Assembly: GCA_034406715.1 (NCBI GenBank)
Contig: CP137876.1
Location: forward strand, 164,001 to 228,000
DNA from: Rhodotorula mucilaginosa
Lineage: Eukaryota; Basidiomycota; Microbotryomycetes; Sporidiobolales; Sporidiobolaceae
Length of the DNA stretch: 64,000 nucleotides
Direction of reading: 5' to 3'
Below the pieces are notes generated by a model. The model worked only from the letters and a program-made list of their open reading frames with translations, was not told the DNA's origin and did not search any database. This document shows positions 21,121 to 32,900 of the stretch, piece after piece (the first letter of the stretch is position 1; each line of letters begins with the position of its first letter). Made by a program: the position numbers and the translations under genes.

Positions 21121-22021
21121 AGCACACCCGCATCCCCCTTCTCGGACTGGCTCCGACTCGTGCGCCCCCGTTTTTTTTTGTCGATAGATTCTTCTCCTTT
21201 TCCGTACACAGCATCACCCGCAAACAAATCCACCGCACTCATTCTTTGTCGACTTGTACATGCCGCTCAACCCCCTCTCTCTAACCCTCGGCCGGTCCCG
21301 CCTTTTTACCTCGTTTTCCGCTTGCAAATTGGAAAAAAGAAACAATCTTGCTACCCACTGCGGAGGAGTGACGCCGGTAGACAGTACAGTATAAGTCTTT
21401 GATCGCTCGTGAGCTTCGTTCGTGCGAGGTGCGTGCGTCGTCCGAGGACTCCGAGACGGCTTTCGAACCTCTCGTTCCTCCTTCGTTCTCCCTCGCATCT
21501 ACACTCAGACCCCCGCCACCGAGCTCGTGCTGGGCCTGCTAGTCGACTTCCAGTCTAGACAAACGACGCTAGCGCGAGCGCGCTGACCGCCACGGCGTCG
21601 CCGCTGGTTCGCTCGCTCCTCTCCCAGACCGACGACGGACGCTTCATCAACTTTCCGCCTTGCAACGCCAGTCCGAAGCTTCGAGCGCGCGCGACCCTAG
21701 GAGGGGGCTTTCGACGCTTAGATACACCCCTCGCATCAGCTCCGAGCGTGCTTCTGCGAGCGCTCGCCGACCGTCTTGCGGTCCGCCACTCATTTCCGCA
21801 CCCAGCTCGCGACCTCCAACGCGATCTCTCCAACGCGCGGGAGTGACTCCAGGCGCTTCTGTTGGAAGTCGAGATCTATCCCGGGACCGGATTTGCAGCG
21901 CTTGCAAGAAGCTTGTTCGAAAAGAGGTACGTCAGACGTTTGATTTTTTCCCCGTTAAGCTTTTGGGGCCCCCTTTTCTCCCATTTAAAAAGGCTATGCA
22001 CCCCGTACGTACGGCAAAAGC
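21121..22021. other. Intergenic, 901 nt
   Basis: 3' flank of the TenA-fold gene up to the tRNA-His gene. T- and C-rich for the first 250 nt. Overlapping frames on both strands of 75-155 codons show no motif and no splice logic. Nothing supportable. Confidence 0.4.
22016..22019 (-). terminator. RNA polymerase III T4 terminator of tRNA-His
   Basis: Four T residues on the minus strand, two bases after the discriminator base. Minimal but sufficient for Pol III in fungi. Confidence 0.6.
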
Positions 22022-22138
22022 TGATCCAACCGTGATTCGAACACGGGTTTCCGCAGGATTGGACTATGCATACGGGAGGGTGAGTCCCATGTACGAGGAA
22101 CCACAATGCGGTGCCCTAACCAACTAGACTATTGAATC
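22022..22138 (-). tRNA. tRNA-His(GUG): tRNA-His (GTG) with intron
   Basis: Read on the minus strand from 22138. The acceptor arm GATTCAA pairs with TTGGATC (one G-T), discriminator A73. D-stem GTCT/GGGC with loop AGTTGGTTA, anticodon stem CCGCA/TGCGG, T-arm CCGTG-TTCGAAT-CACGG. The anticodon loop reads TTGTGG plus C after splicing, so the anticodon is GTG (His). A 44-nt intron occupies 22057-22100, at the canonical place after position 37. The mature length without it is 73 nt. The extra G-1 of tRNA-His is not encoded, as is usual in eukaryotes. Confidence 0.93.
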
Positions 22139-22305
22139 TTGACTAATTCGAGTATACGGGCAGGTCCGGAATTGCCAGACATATAGACAGTCGCAAAAGC
22201 GAGTCGAAACACGCATCGCGAGGCCGCCGGCATCGCGGAAGGACGTTTCGCCTTCTCGAACGAAAACCTCCCGAAATCCCCGTCCGACCGCCGTACACCA
22301 GGGCT

Positions 22306-24848
22306 ATGCAGCGTCCAAACGGTCAGAGTGGGTATCTGCACGAGGCGGACGATGCCAGGGGGGCGAGGGACGCGAGATCGGCGCACCACTCTGCCGCCGC
22401 GGCCCCTCATCCTGCGGCTCGCCCCGGCTCCGGTGCTTCCCCGTCGGCTTCCGCCTCGCCGGGCTCGCGTTCTACTGCAGGAGGGCAGAGAGCGGCAGGC
22501 TATACCCCGGTCCGAACGGGCGAAGCGACGAGCAAACGGAGTGCCAAGGCCTGCTTGTACTGCAGGAGAGGCAAGTCGCGCTGCGACGGACTTGACCATT
22601 GGCCGTGTCGACGGTGCCGGTACGTACTCGTTCAGTGAGCGATAGTGGCCGAGGGACTGACTTTTTTCCCGAGGACGCACAGAGACAACGGCATCGAATG
22701 CGTCTTTGAGGGCGTTTCGGCAGAAGAGCTGCGCGAGCGCATGGCGACGAAGCGAGAGCCCGACGCCGATGCGGACCAATTGCCGATACCTCGTGCTATT
22801 CACTCGGTCGATCCCAACTCGCTTCTCGAGGTCCGCCTCGCTCGACTCGAAGCCGAAATCGAGACTGTGCGGGCTTCGACCCGAGCCAACGCGAGCAAGA
22901 TCGCTCGCTTGGAAGAGCGGCCAAATGCCGGCACGACGTCGAACAGCAATGCGTCGCCGCCCGAGCGCGCCAACTCGTCCAATGTGCGGAGCGCACCCGC
23001 CTTCCCTCAATTCGCCAAAGACGCTTTCGAGATGTTCTGGGACATGTACGCTCCCCTTGCCCCGTACATCGTCAAAGAGACGGACGATTACGAAGTGGTC
23101 CACCAACGTTCGCCGTGTCTGATGCATTGTATCATGTGAGCCGACTGCCCAGCTCTCAGGTTACCGGATCGCGCGCTGACAAGTTCCCGAGCAGAGCCGT
23201 CGCTTCCCGCCACTCTGCAGAGAAGGAGCTCGTCGAGCTGAATCGCAGCGAGGCACTGCGCCTCATGCGCGAAACTCTGTACGCCGACAAGCCGGTCACG
23301 CTCGACGACCTCAAAGCGCTCCTCGTGTTCAACGCCTGGCTCGGCCGAGGCGCGCCTCCCGGGCACACGGTCACTCTCGCACTCCAGCTCGACCTGCCGA
23401 AATGCCTCGAGCGACTCCTCGAGTCGATCACGCAACCCCCCGAGAAAGCCGCCGAAACGTTCGAAGAGTTGATGCCCGCGGTCCGAGTGTGGCTCACGCT
23501 CTACGCGCAAGACCTCTGGCTTTCGTTCGCGACGGCTCGACGCGCACTCGTCACGATCGACCTCTCCGTCACCTCCGCTCGACTCCTCCTGCACTTTTCG
23601 GCTCTCCGACCCGTCGACGCCCGCCTCATCGCACAGTCGGAACTCGTCACAATCCTCGGTGTCGTCCAAGAATCGTTCCTCAAAACGCAGCGTCACTCTG
23701 TCGAGCATACGATCCACATCGTGCAGCAAGCGAACGCTCACCTCGAGCAGTGGATCGCCACGTGGAGCGCGTGGACCAAAGGCCAGCAGGAAGAGACCGG
23801 CAACTTTGTCCTCTCGAGCTTTTCGATCATGCTCCAGGCCGCGCGATTCTACATGAACACGCTCGGCCTGCGAGACGTCACCTCGTCCGACGAACTTTTG
23901 CCGATCCATCTGCCATGTCTGCGGACCGCGCTCGACGCGGCGGTGCGGGTCCAAGGTGCGTGTGATGTTCTCTCTCGGGGCATGTGGCTGGCTCACCTGA
24001 CTTGGCACTCTCGGCTTAGGCATCCATCGCGCGCACAAGATCGCTCACTCTGCCGAGATGACGCTTATCGTGCTCTCGGTGCGCTGCAGAAAGCTTTCTC
24101 GGGCGGCTTGAGCAGCATGTTGACCTTGTTTACCCCGCAGAGCTGCGCCCTCTTCCTGCTCAAAATGATCAAGCTCGCGCCGAACGCTTTCGCGAGCACG
24201 CCGTCCCCTTCCTACCCATCGTTCTCGACTCTCGATATGACCGCCTTGGGACACGCCCACGCCGCGCACTTGTCGCCCGCCGACCCAGTCCAATCTGCGT
24301 CGTCTCCCGACACGGCAGCTTCGCCCCTTTTCGTCTCGACGCCATCTATCAGCCAAGCGCTCGAAGCTGCCCGGCATTCCGCCGCCGTGCTCGACTTCGG
24401 ACCGCCCGATAAGCGCAGCTACGCGCAAGCCGTGCACGCAGCTTTGAAGCGGCTCGAAGGCGAAATGGGCGACGCTGTCCCCGACTCGGCCAATGGCAAG
24501 CGCGCCGCAACGAGCTCGGACGAAACGCCGAAACGGCCTCGACTCGACGGGCCTGCGCAGGCCGGTACGCCGTTTTGGCCGACGACAGTGTCTCCCGGGC
24601 CTTCGGCAGCGCTGGACGCGCTTTCGGCGCCGACAAGCGCGTGGACATTCGGCCACGCCTCTCCGTTCACCGACCTCGCAGCGATGGACGGTCCCGCGAT
24701 TGCAGTGGACGGGGTCGCTGAAGCCGGACCGTCCGGCAACGGGGTGCGCGAGCTGGACGAGTTGACGATAGCTTCCCTCGTCGGGACGGACAGTTTCTGG
24801 TCCTGGACTTCCTCTCTTCCCGGCGAGAGCATTCAGCCCCTTCTGTAG
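22306..24848 (+). CDS. Zn2Cys6 fungal transcription factor
   Basis: Five exons (22306-22619, 22683-23135, 23195-23955, 24020-24078, 24141-24848) give 764 residues. The binuclear cluster is split by intron 1: Cys at residues 83, 86, 93, 101, 104 and 111 (C-x2-C-x6-C-x7-C-x2-C-x6-C), flanked by basic RRGKSR. A short coiled-coil-like segment LEVRLARLEAEIETVRAST follows. The middle region (about 190-560) is helical, with FWDMYAPLAPYIVKE near its start and SCALFLLKMIKLAPNAF near its end, like the fungal-TF middle homology domain. The C-terminus is low-complexity and ends with an acidic/aromatic patch (ELDELTIASLV, SFWSW), a possible activation segment. The target pathway is not predictable. Two closely spaced introns near 24 kb explain what otherwise looks like a frameshift. 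Confidence 0.88.
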
Positions 24849-24900
24849 CATAGTCGGACACAAATATTTGGGCACTAATTGACACGACGTCTATTGAGTT

Positions 24901-26741
24901 CTACGAAGTGTACCGGAAGAACGGGTTCTGCAGATCCGTGAGGTCGAGGAAGGCGACGCGGTCGCTCTCGCGCTTGATGTCCTCCGGCGTCCAAGAGTTG
25001 TTCTCGGCCATCTGCTGCACTGCCAGCGCCTTGCGCTTGTTGAGACGTTCCGTGTAGAGATACATGAGCAGGGCGACGGGGAAGAGGACGGCGAGGAGAG
25101 TCAAGAGCGCGATCTTGCCCGGCAGGTAAGACGGAGCGTCTGCCGCCTGGAACGCTTGACTGCCGGCTGCATTGCCACCGGCGAAGGCGACGAGCATCAG
25201 GGCGTTGGTGATGGCTGTAGAGCTGTGCGTTAGCTCCGTATCTTGTAGTACTGAGAGCTGAATCAACTTACATCGCTTCGACGATCCGGCGACATTCGAG
25301 CTCGACCAAGAGTAGAGGAAGGCGATTCCGGTGATGAAGGTTTGCGCCAGTAGAATACCAGCGAGCAAAGGACCCTTGTTGCTCTTGTTCTCCGACGCCG
25401 TGCCCGAGTACGCGACGAGCAGCGCGAAGCCGACGATGGACGGAAGAAGAGTCGCCGCGAACGGCAACATTCGGGCCTTGCGTCGGTCGGCCCAGTAGGC
25501 GGTCGACAAGGTGGTGATGATCTGCATGGCGCCGCATGGCATGTTCATGAGCAGCGCCTCCTGTGAAGTATAGCCGAAGCTCTTGATGAGGATCGACGTG
25601 AACGAGGTGATGGCGGAATTCGGGACGGAGATGATTGCCATGAGCGAGAAGAGGAGCCACGTCTTCGGGTCCGTCAAGGCTTCGATAGCCTGGGCACGCT
25701 TGAACTTGTGCGAGATGGTGCCCGACTGGCCGACACGGATCCGCTCGAGCGCGACGACCTTCTCGCGGGGAGAGAGGAAGGTGGCGGTCGCGGGCGAGCT
25801 CGGCAAGAAGAGCACAACCAGAACGCCGACGACGAAGGCGAGCCCTCCGAAGAGGTAGTAGAGCTGTTGGGAGAGATGGCTCAGCCTTTCGAACAGAAGG
25901 AAAGGCGAGCAGGGGCGGCACTTACGATTCGCCACGGTTCGCGTCCAGGCTGCCGGTTCTCGACGTGCGAAATGCCCCAGGCGATCAAGCCACCAAGGAT
26001 GGCAGTTATTCCGTTGCAGACGTAGAAGCTGGCGATGCGTTTCGCCTGCTCCTCTTTACGGTAGAAAGACGCGACGAGGGCGATCATGATCGGAGCGACG
26101 ACCGACTCGAAGGCGCCGAGCAGGAGCCGGAAGACGAGGAAGGGAGCGAATGCGCCGGACGCGGCATGCAGGGTCAGACACGCCGCCCAGATGAGGATGT
26201 TGACGCCGAGGCTAGCGAGCTGGGTCAGCGATAAGCTCGGATTGACATTGGTGCAGGATGAGACTCACTACCGCGCGATGGGAAAGCGCTGAGAGATGAT
26301 AGACTGCGGGATCTCGGCGATAAAGAAGCCGACGTAGAACACTGCCACGATGATCGTGTAGTGCGAGCCGCTGATGGGGAAGCCGCCGACGACGGAGGCG
26401 TAGTTGATGCCTGCAAAACGGTCTGAGTGAGTGGGAAAACGTAAGACATAGCCCAGGAACGCGGCCCGCTTACTGTTCTTATCAAGGTATTGACTGAAGT
26501 AGATAATTGCGAGTAGCGGCAGTATACGGCGGTCCAGTTTTCGTCGCACAGCGTCCTCTTCGTCGGCGGTGAAAGCTTGGGCGACGTCGCCCGCCACCTG
26601 GGCCGCCTCGTCCGCGTCTCCATCTTCGGCAATCACATGTAGACCCCCACTGGCGGGCACAATGCGACCGTAGCCCTCTTCGGCCTTTTTCTCCGTGGTC
26701 GACTCGGTCAAGGTTGAGGTCACGGTGGACAGCGCGGACAT
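24901..26741 (-). CDS. MFS transporter, Dal5/Tna1-like
   Basis: Five exons (26741-26474, 26410-26269, 26211-25926, 25863-25272, 25214-24901) give 533 residues. It is an anion:cation-symporter-family permease of the plasma membrane. Landmarks are RRILPLLAIIYFSQYLDKNS, QSIISQRFPIARYLGVNILI, FRLLLGAFESVVAP, DPKTWLLFSLMAIISVPNS, SSSNVAGSSKRSITNALMLV and the family tail DLQNPFFRYTS. It has fewer introns than the family member at 6-8.5 kb. Intron 1 falls at a similar place, and the protein is clearly diverged, so this is not a recent duplicate. Four HGATAR motifs lie within 310 nt upstream of the ATG, which would fit control by nitrogen source. The substrate is not predictable. Confidence 0.92.
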
Positions 26742-27854
26742 GGTCGCTCGAGGTCGCCTGAGATTTGCGAGAGCCGTCTGAGCAAGCTAGTCGGTGAAGA
26801 AAGGAGCAGTGTAGTCGTCTGGATAAGCAGCGGGAAGAAGAAGAATGCAGCGTCGATAAGCTCCGGTGGCAATGCGCCGGAAGGGGAGATAGAGATAGCT
26901 GCGCGGTCTTCTGCCGTCGGTCACTTGAAGTCCTGCCGCAGGCACAGGGGTTGCGCCACAGAGCCCAGATACTCCAGTCTGGGCGATTGCGAGGGAGGAT
27001 AATTGAAATCAGCTCCAAATCAGGCCGGATCAGCCGGGGAGAGATAAGGAGCGTCGCCTCCACTCATGGCGCCGACGGCACGTTGTCCGGACCTCGGGAA
27101 GCATTCTATGCACGCAGCGTTGAGCATCTTGGTCCTGAGAGAAGTCGCGTGCGTCCCGAGCTCCTCCGGCGGCTCTCCGCTGTAATCCGACGGCGACGGA
27201 GATGGGCGAGTACCAAATGCTGGAGGCCTAGGCGCGCCTGGCTGTACCGCCTGCGCCGCGACGCGGCGCCTCCGAGCGCGGAGGGCCCAGCAGCCGCACA
27301 ATGTAAAAGAAAGACTGCAGTAGCGCAGCGAGCACACAAGCTAGAGGAAGGGAAAGGGTTGCCTAAACATCGCAGCAGGACGCGCGATTGCAGGTCGGAG
27401 GGGGCGCGGGCGTACTCGCACCCTTCGATGCGCGCCGTAGCAAGTCGCACGGCTCGAGTTTTTATGGTCGAGGTGCTGCAGTCACATTCCGGTGGCCGTG
27501 CGCCTTGTGACGCGAAGGTACGTCTTGACAGTGGCGAACGGGAGTCGGCTTGTGGAGAGCGGTCCAGCGTCGCGGAGCGCTCGATTGGCGCAAGCAGGAC
27601 AGTCGTCCATGATGACCGACGGTCTTGCATTCTCGACCCCCGCCCTCCTATAGCACTGCTCGCGGTCGCTGGCGAAAGTGCGGCCCCACCGGCGGCGGAC
27701 TTTTCCGAGAGACGTCCGTTCGGCTCCGGCGTTCGCATCGCGAACGCACTAACACACTCGAACCGCTCTGAACAGCAGCGACCCGGCAAGAATACCCCTC
27801 TCTCGCGAGTCGTCGGAAGCCGACGAGGATACAAGCCGCGGCGGACTGCAGACA
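26742..27854. other. Divergent intergenic, 1113 nt
   Basis: The longest gene-free stretch, between the second transporter (-) and the alkyltransferase-like gene (+). Arg-rich open frames of 283 and 332 codons cross it on opposite strands, but they overlap each other and have no motif, which is common in GC-rich DNA. The transporter-proximal third holds clustered GATA motifs, annotated separately. Confidence 0.45.
26854..27047. promoter_or_regulatory. Cluster of HGATAR motifs upstream of transporter
   Basis: CGATAA at 26854-26859, AGATAG at 26887-26892, AGATAG at 26893-26898 and AGATAA at 27042-27047, all on the + strand, 110-310 nt from the transporter ATG at 26741. A GGATAA at 26821-26826 is a near match. 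AreA/Gat1-type factors often need paired sites. The family and the transporter type make this reasonable, but it is not shown. Confidence 0.42.
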
Positions 27855-28688
27855 ATGCCATCGGTACGGACTTCGACATCGGTGACGACGACGGCGCCGT
27901 ACTCGCTGCCTGGACCTCGAGGCCCGGAGGAGGATTTGCGAGTCGATGATCCGCCACTGTTCAGAGCGGAGGAACCGCCGAGAGAACCATCGGTGGCGCC
28001 GCCGGACTCGTCCGAGGACAACTCGAGCGAGTTTCGGAGAGACTTCAACGCATCGGTCTACGAGTGCGTCCGGTCAATCCCGGAAGGAAAGGCAAGTCGG
28101 GAGGGAGGAGGTCTGCCACTGCGCGAGCTGCGCGCACCGGTCTTGCTGGACGTTTGGCAGCCGAACTGACTCCGCCGTCATGCCCCTCTCCCTCGGCAAT
28201 CCTTTCGTTTTCCCTCAGGTCGCCTCGTACGGACAAATCGCGCGATTGATTGGCCACCCGCGACACTCTCGGATGTGAGCTGCTCTCTCGTCGGTTCGCT
28301 GCCGGTCTCGCGCTGATCCGGCAACGCGATGAACAGGGTGGGCGCGGCGCTCAAAGTGCTTCCCGCTCGACTATCAAACCCGTACCTCCCGCTGCCAGAG
28401 TCGGCCCTCAACGGGAATGCAGACGATCCCTTACCTCTCCCGACCCTCAATCCCGACTTTGTACCGTGGCACCGCGTCGTGGCCAGCTCGGGGCTGATCT
28501 CGCCGCGAGCAAATCCCGCCGCCACCCGGAGGCAAGCCGAATGGCTCGAGGCGGAGGGGGTGACGGTCCTCCCTGCGAATGGCGAAGGTGCCGGCCTTGA
28601 CGGTGGCCGCGTGCGGTTATCGCAGTTTGGCTGGAACGGGGAGTCACATGGAGCATCGGGAGGGCAGAGACTCGGAGGCCCCGGGTAG
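27855..28688 (+). CDS. atl1: Alkyltransferase-like DNA repair protein (Atl1)
   Basis: Three exons (27855-28091, 28219-28274, 28337-28688) give 214 residues. The C-terminal 135 residues match the DNA-binding domain of O6-alkylguanine alkyltransferases: VYECVRSIPEGKVASYGQIA, the Tyr that flips the base, HSRMVGAAL with the finger Arg, and PWHRVVASSGLIS. Where true alkyltransferases have PCHRV, this protein has Trp at residue 142. It therefore cannot accept an alkyl group and belongs to the ATL group, which marks bulky O6-alkylguanine for nucleotide excision repair. An N-terminal 65-residue Pro/Ser/acidic extension is not part of the known domain. Intron 1 starts with GC (AAG then GCAAGT), since no GT donor keeps the frame. 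An insert of about 25 residues precedes PWHRV. Confidence 0.9.
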
Positions 28689-29044
28689 TTCAAAGCGCAA
28701 TACCATAACGAGATTGACGCAGTTCCTGGTTGTTCCGCCCCACTGAGAGAGTCGATGCTTGTCTATTTTGTGCGCCACTGGGTGTATTTGGCTCTGCCCT
28801 CCATGTCTCCGGACCGCGAGCGAGGGCGACCTTAAACGGTCTCCCGGAAGACACCTCCATACTGTCGGCGCCCGCTCTGATTGCACCCGTTCTTGGTTTG
28901 CTACCTGTAGCCTTCTCAAGGTCAACACAGGAATTGACGAGTAGGCCGCGAGGGCTGCTGAACCAGGTGCGCAGCAACAAAAGTGTGCTCATAGCTTGTC
29001 TTTTGGATATTATTGCAATAGCCGCTGCGGCTTACATCGAATTG
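28689..29044. other. Intergenic, 356 nt
   Basis: Between the alkyltransferase-like gene and tRNA-Phe. Nothing recognised. Confidence 0.4.
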
Positions 29045-29135
29045 GGCGCTTTAGCTCAGTTGGGAGAGCGACAGACTGAAGCTTCATTACGAGCTGCACT
29101 TCTGCAGGTCTCCGGTTCAATCCCGGAAAGCGCCA
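29045..29135 (+). tRNA. tRNA-Phe(GAA): tRNA-Phe (GAA) with intron
   Basis: Acceptor GGCGCTT/AAGCGCC with A73, D-arm GCTC-AGTTGGGA-GAGC, anticodon loop CTGAAG plus T after splicing (anticodon GAA), T-arm TCCGG-TTCAATC-CCGGA. An 18-nt intron occupies 29082-29099 after position 37. The mature length is 73 nt. The anticodon stem ACAGA/TCTGC pairs at four positions and leaves an A27-C43 mismatch at its base. Confidence 0.93.
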
Positions 29136-29914
29136 TATCTTTTTTCATCCTTTTTTCCCTCCTCAACGGCTCGGCACTTTTTTAATGCTCCTTCGGCGCC
29201 GGCAAGCTTAGGTAGAGTACCCGCGCTTACCTGCTTTGCAGTCAGTCGGCACTCATTGCCGTCTGCTCTTCAGATGCTCGGACCTACACGAGCTTGTGGC
29301 GAATGAGCTGGCCGCGATTAAAGTGCTCGCATGTCTGGAAACAAGCCGAAGGCGGAAGGTGAGCTCTGGAAGCGTAATGAAGATCGAAATGAAGGGAAAT
29401 ACCCGAGTCCGGGGTCTGTCAGGGGTCAGTTGGCTGCAGGCGTGCAGACGCCTCTCTCGCGCTCTGTACTCGCTGTAGAGACCCGCGACTCGCTTGGTCT
29501 ACACCACGAGAAGCGCGCAACCGTACCGGCTGCGGACGCGCCGTGAATAGTCAGGCAGCTTGCCCGTGCACGGAGACGAACGTCAGCAGCTTTCTTCGCC
29601 AAGGCCGCACGGCCAGCTCGCCCGACCAGCAACCGGCTCTCGAAGCAAGGAGTGCGCCATATCAGAGGACCGACGCAGAGCTCGACAGCAGTCAGGTGCC
29701 CGCAAGTCGACGGCGATCTGACCGACTCGAGACTCGGCGACGGACCCACTTTCGGCGAACGTCTTCTTCGACCGCTCGCATCGGATTTTCTGGGGGTGGC
29801 GGCTCTCGCTCCAGCTTGCCGTCTGAAGCGACAACCGGGACAGGTATTCACCATATAATCCGGCTGCGGGCGGACCGCCTTTGAACCGAGTCGAGCGACG
29901 GCGGCGCCCGAAAA
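29136..29914. other. Intergenic, 779 nt
   Basis: Apart from the Pol III T-runs, this is the 5' flank of the MHYT-domain gene. The open frames are short and without motif. Nothing else seen. Confidence 0.4.
29140..29145 (+). terminator. RNA polymerase III T-run after tRNA-Phe
   Basis: Six T residues starting five nt after the tRNA end, with a second T6 run at 29151-29156 as a backup. Confidence 0.75.
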
Positions 29915-32900
29915 ATGGCAGACATGGTCGACCACGGCGACTTCGTCGAACTCGAGGTCAAGTACACCGGGATCTACATCTTCCTGAGCTACCTCGTCTC
30001 GTTCGTCGGATCATGGACGACCATCGAGATGCTCTTGAAGCGTACCGGTACCTCCGGCAGGTGGAACATTCTCCTGTTGCTCGGCGCCGGGATCGCCTTC
30101 GGTTCGACAGCGACGTTCGGAATGCACTTTGTACGTCCTTCACTGCGTTTGTGCCCCAATACGACCACCTCGCTGACGAGGTTCTCCGTACAGGTTGGGA
30201 ATCAGGCGGTGACTCTGCAGTTTGCTCCGCCGTGGCAGGGCACGGGCGTCCCGCTCTCGTACGACGCCGGGTTCACCATCCTCTCCCTCGTCGTGTCTTG
30301 CCTCTCGATGGTGCTCGCCTTTTCCTTCATCGGCTTGCGGATACGTTCGCCGGTCGCCCGCGCTCGGATAGAGGACGAGGAGGACACCGCTGCGGACCGA
30401 CACTCCGCATACGACGTCGACGCCAAACCCGACCCTTACTCGCCTGGTCAGGCCACGAAAACATCGCCGCAGGGATTGCCGGTCCCTGAGCTCGAGCTCA
30501 CGGCGAGATCACCGAGCGCGGCGCCGACCAAGCGGAAGGAGAAGCGTCGCGAGGAAAACGAAGACGAAGACGAGGACGGCGACGACGATGAGTTTGGCGT
30601 CGGAGCGGCCAAAGTATCGGCTTGGGGAGTCGTCAAGATCCTCATCGCGGGCATCGTTTGCGGAGGAGGGATCGCAGCCATGCACTACATCGGTCAAGTC
30701 TCGATCAACTCGGTTACTCGCGTCACCAACAACTGGTACACCATCTTCCTCTCCGTGATCATCGCCATGCTGTGCGTCACGATCGGGCTGTACATCCTCT
30801 TCGTCGTGTTCCGGCCCAAACTTCAACATAGCTGGCTCAAACGGATCCTCGTCGCCGCCATCCTCGCTGTCGGCGTCACCCTGATGCACTTTGTCGCCCT
30901 CCTTGGAACGCACTACTGGGTTCGAGCCGGAGACGACCTCAAGACTGGCTCAGACACTACGACGAAAAAGGTCATCAGTGAGTCCGAGGCTTTGGCAAAG
31001 TGCTCCCGAGCGTCGAAAGCTGACGAACCGGGCCGTTTCTACCAGTCGCCATCATCTGCTGCGTCGCGCCCATCTGCTGCATCTGCCTCCTCATCTTTGC
31101 CTATGTGGGGCAGCAGCGTGCGCTGCGCCAGCGAGCAGCGCGGCACCGAGTGATTCTCAGCACGGCCATCTTTGACCACCACGGCCTCATGCTCGTCGAC
31201 CCCGAATCTGGCTTGCTGCCGTTCGCTCGGATCTATCCGACTCCGCTCGCCGAGGATCACGACGACAAGATCAATTGGCGACAGCTGTTCCGCTTCGATG
31301 ACCGCCTCCGGCTCGACGCAGCGAGGCTCAGACTCCAACGCTCCGACCCCGCCTTTGTCGCATTTCTGCGCCTCTCCTGGAAGTGGCGTCTACCGCGCGC
31401 CGACTCGGGCGAGGACATCGCGACGCCCACGTACCGAGGATCGGTCGCGTTCAGCGACTTTGCAAACCGGCCACCGCGCAAGGCCAGCAGCAGCCAGGAC
31501 CTGTCGGACCCGGAGGCAGGAGCGCTTGTGCGCAGCATCGCTAGCTTCCAGCTGGCCGGAGAAGAGATCGCCGAGACCGTCACAGGGGTCAACGATCCCA
31601 AAGCGCTAGGCGTGCTCTTCGACAGCATCCTCAAAATGTGAGGGTTCTCATCTCGGCACCGTTCTCGAGGCAGCTCACTGACGTGGCGACCATCTTCGCA
31701 GCGGAAACTACGAAGTATCGAGCAAGACTTCGAACGACAAGTTCGTCGTCTCGCAAGGGCAGATGCTCCTGCTCACGAGAAGGTTGCGGACCGTCGCCGA
31801 GCGCGAGGCTCTCTTGGCTCGCGGATTTGTCTTCGCCGAACCCGCCGCCGTCGCCCGCATGACCTCGAACGCCTACGCCGTGCCGTACGACCGCGTATTT
31901 GAGTACTTCCGGAAGGCGTACAGCTTTGCGCGGTACGGCGTCACGAAGCGAGTCGAGCGTGGTCGTCTCTACGGAGGCTTGATGATGCTGCAGGCTCTGC
32001 CTGGCGAGGGTCTCCAGATTCTCGTCGACGAGCGCCAGCACCACGCACTCCCGATGGTGGAGCTTGCGACCGTCGTCGATCCGAGAATCGACCCGTCCAA
32101 TTTTGCACCGATGCGGGTACCGCCCATCACGCTGGAGGAAGTGGTCGAAGCCGTCGACGAGATCGCCTTGAAGACCTTGTACGACCTCACCAGAACTCCG
32201 TCCTCCAACCTGCGACATGCGGCTCAGCTCCGGAACCTCCTCGTCGACATTTTACGACCCGAACTTGAGCGCATCCTGACGAAGGATGTCCTCGACTTTG
32301 TCATCGACCGGCTCGAGGTCGCGCCGACTCTTGTCCCCCTGACCGCCCGGCCCGGACCGACGTACGGCGCCGACGGCCTTGCGAAAGACGCGTACTGCAT
32401 CTGCCTCAAGACGATCGTCCCGTCGTCCGTCAAGCTGCCCGGCGGCAAGCTCGCATGGTTGCCGTTCCCGCTCTTCCAAGCGCAGAACGACTGCGTGACG
32501 AGGGCGTCCGGCACCGCTTCGGGCTTGCCGCGAACGACGGTCGGATCGTCTACTCTCGACGGTCGCGCATCGACCGCTGTCGGATCTGGAAGCTCGAAGA
32601 GCGATGCGGGCGGTGAGCCACGGAGTGGCAGCATGTGTGACGGGTCGAGCGAAGGCGGACTTGCGCTCCCCGTCGCGACCACCTCGCCCTTCGTGACGAC
32701 TGCCTTCCCTTCGGCGCCAAGTCCGGCGCGCTTCGGCGGACCTTCCGCGTCGTCATCTTCGCGACCACCACGGCAACTCGGACCGACCGGCGCAGCAGGT
32801 GGTAGCCAGACGAGCGAGTCGCTCGACCACATCGACCACGAAGCAGACTTGCGCGAGGCCCGACCGTCCTCGTCCGCCGGGCCGTCGCAGCCGCAAACTG

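Noticed and set aside
23956-24140. Apparent frameshift in the Zn2Cys6 factor
   Set aside because: Two introns (23956-24019 and 24079-24140) with normal borders restore one frame ending LIVLSSCALFLLKM, so no defect is needed.
26951-27957. Overlapping frames of 332 (+) and 283 (-) codons in the gap before Atl1
   Set aside because: Both are Arg/Ser-rich, overlap each other on opposite strands, and show no domain or splice pattern. Typical of GC-rich noncoding DNA.
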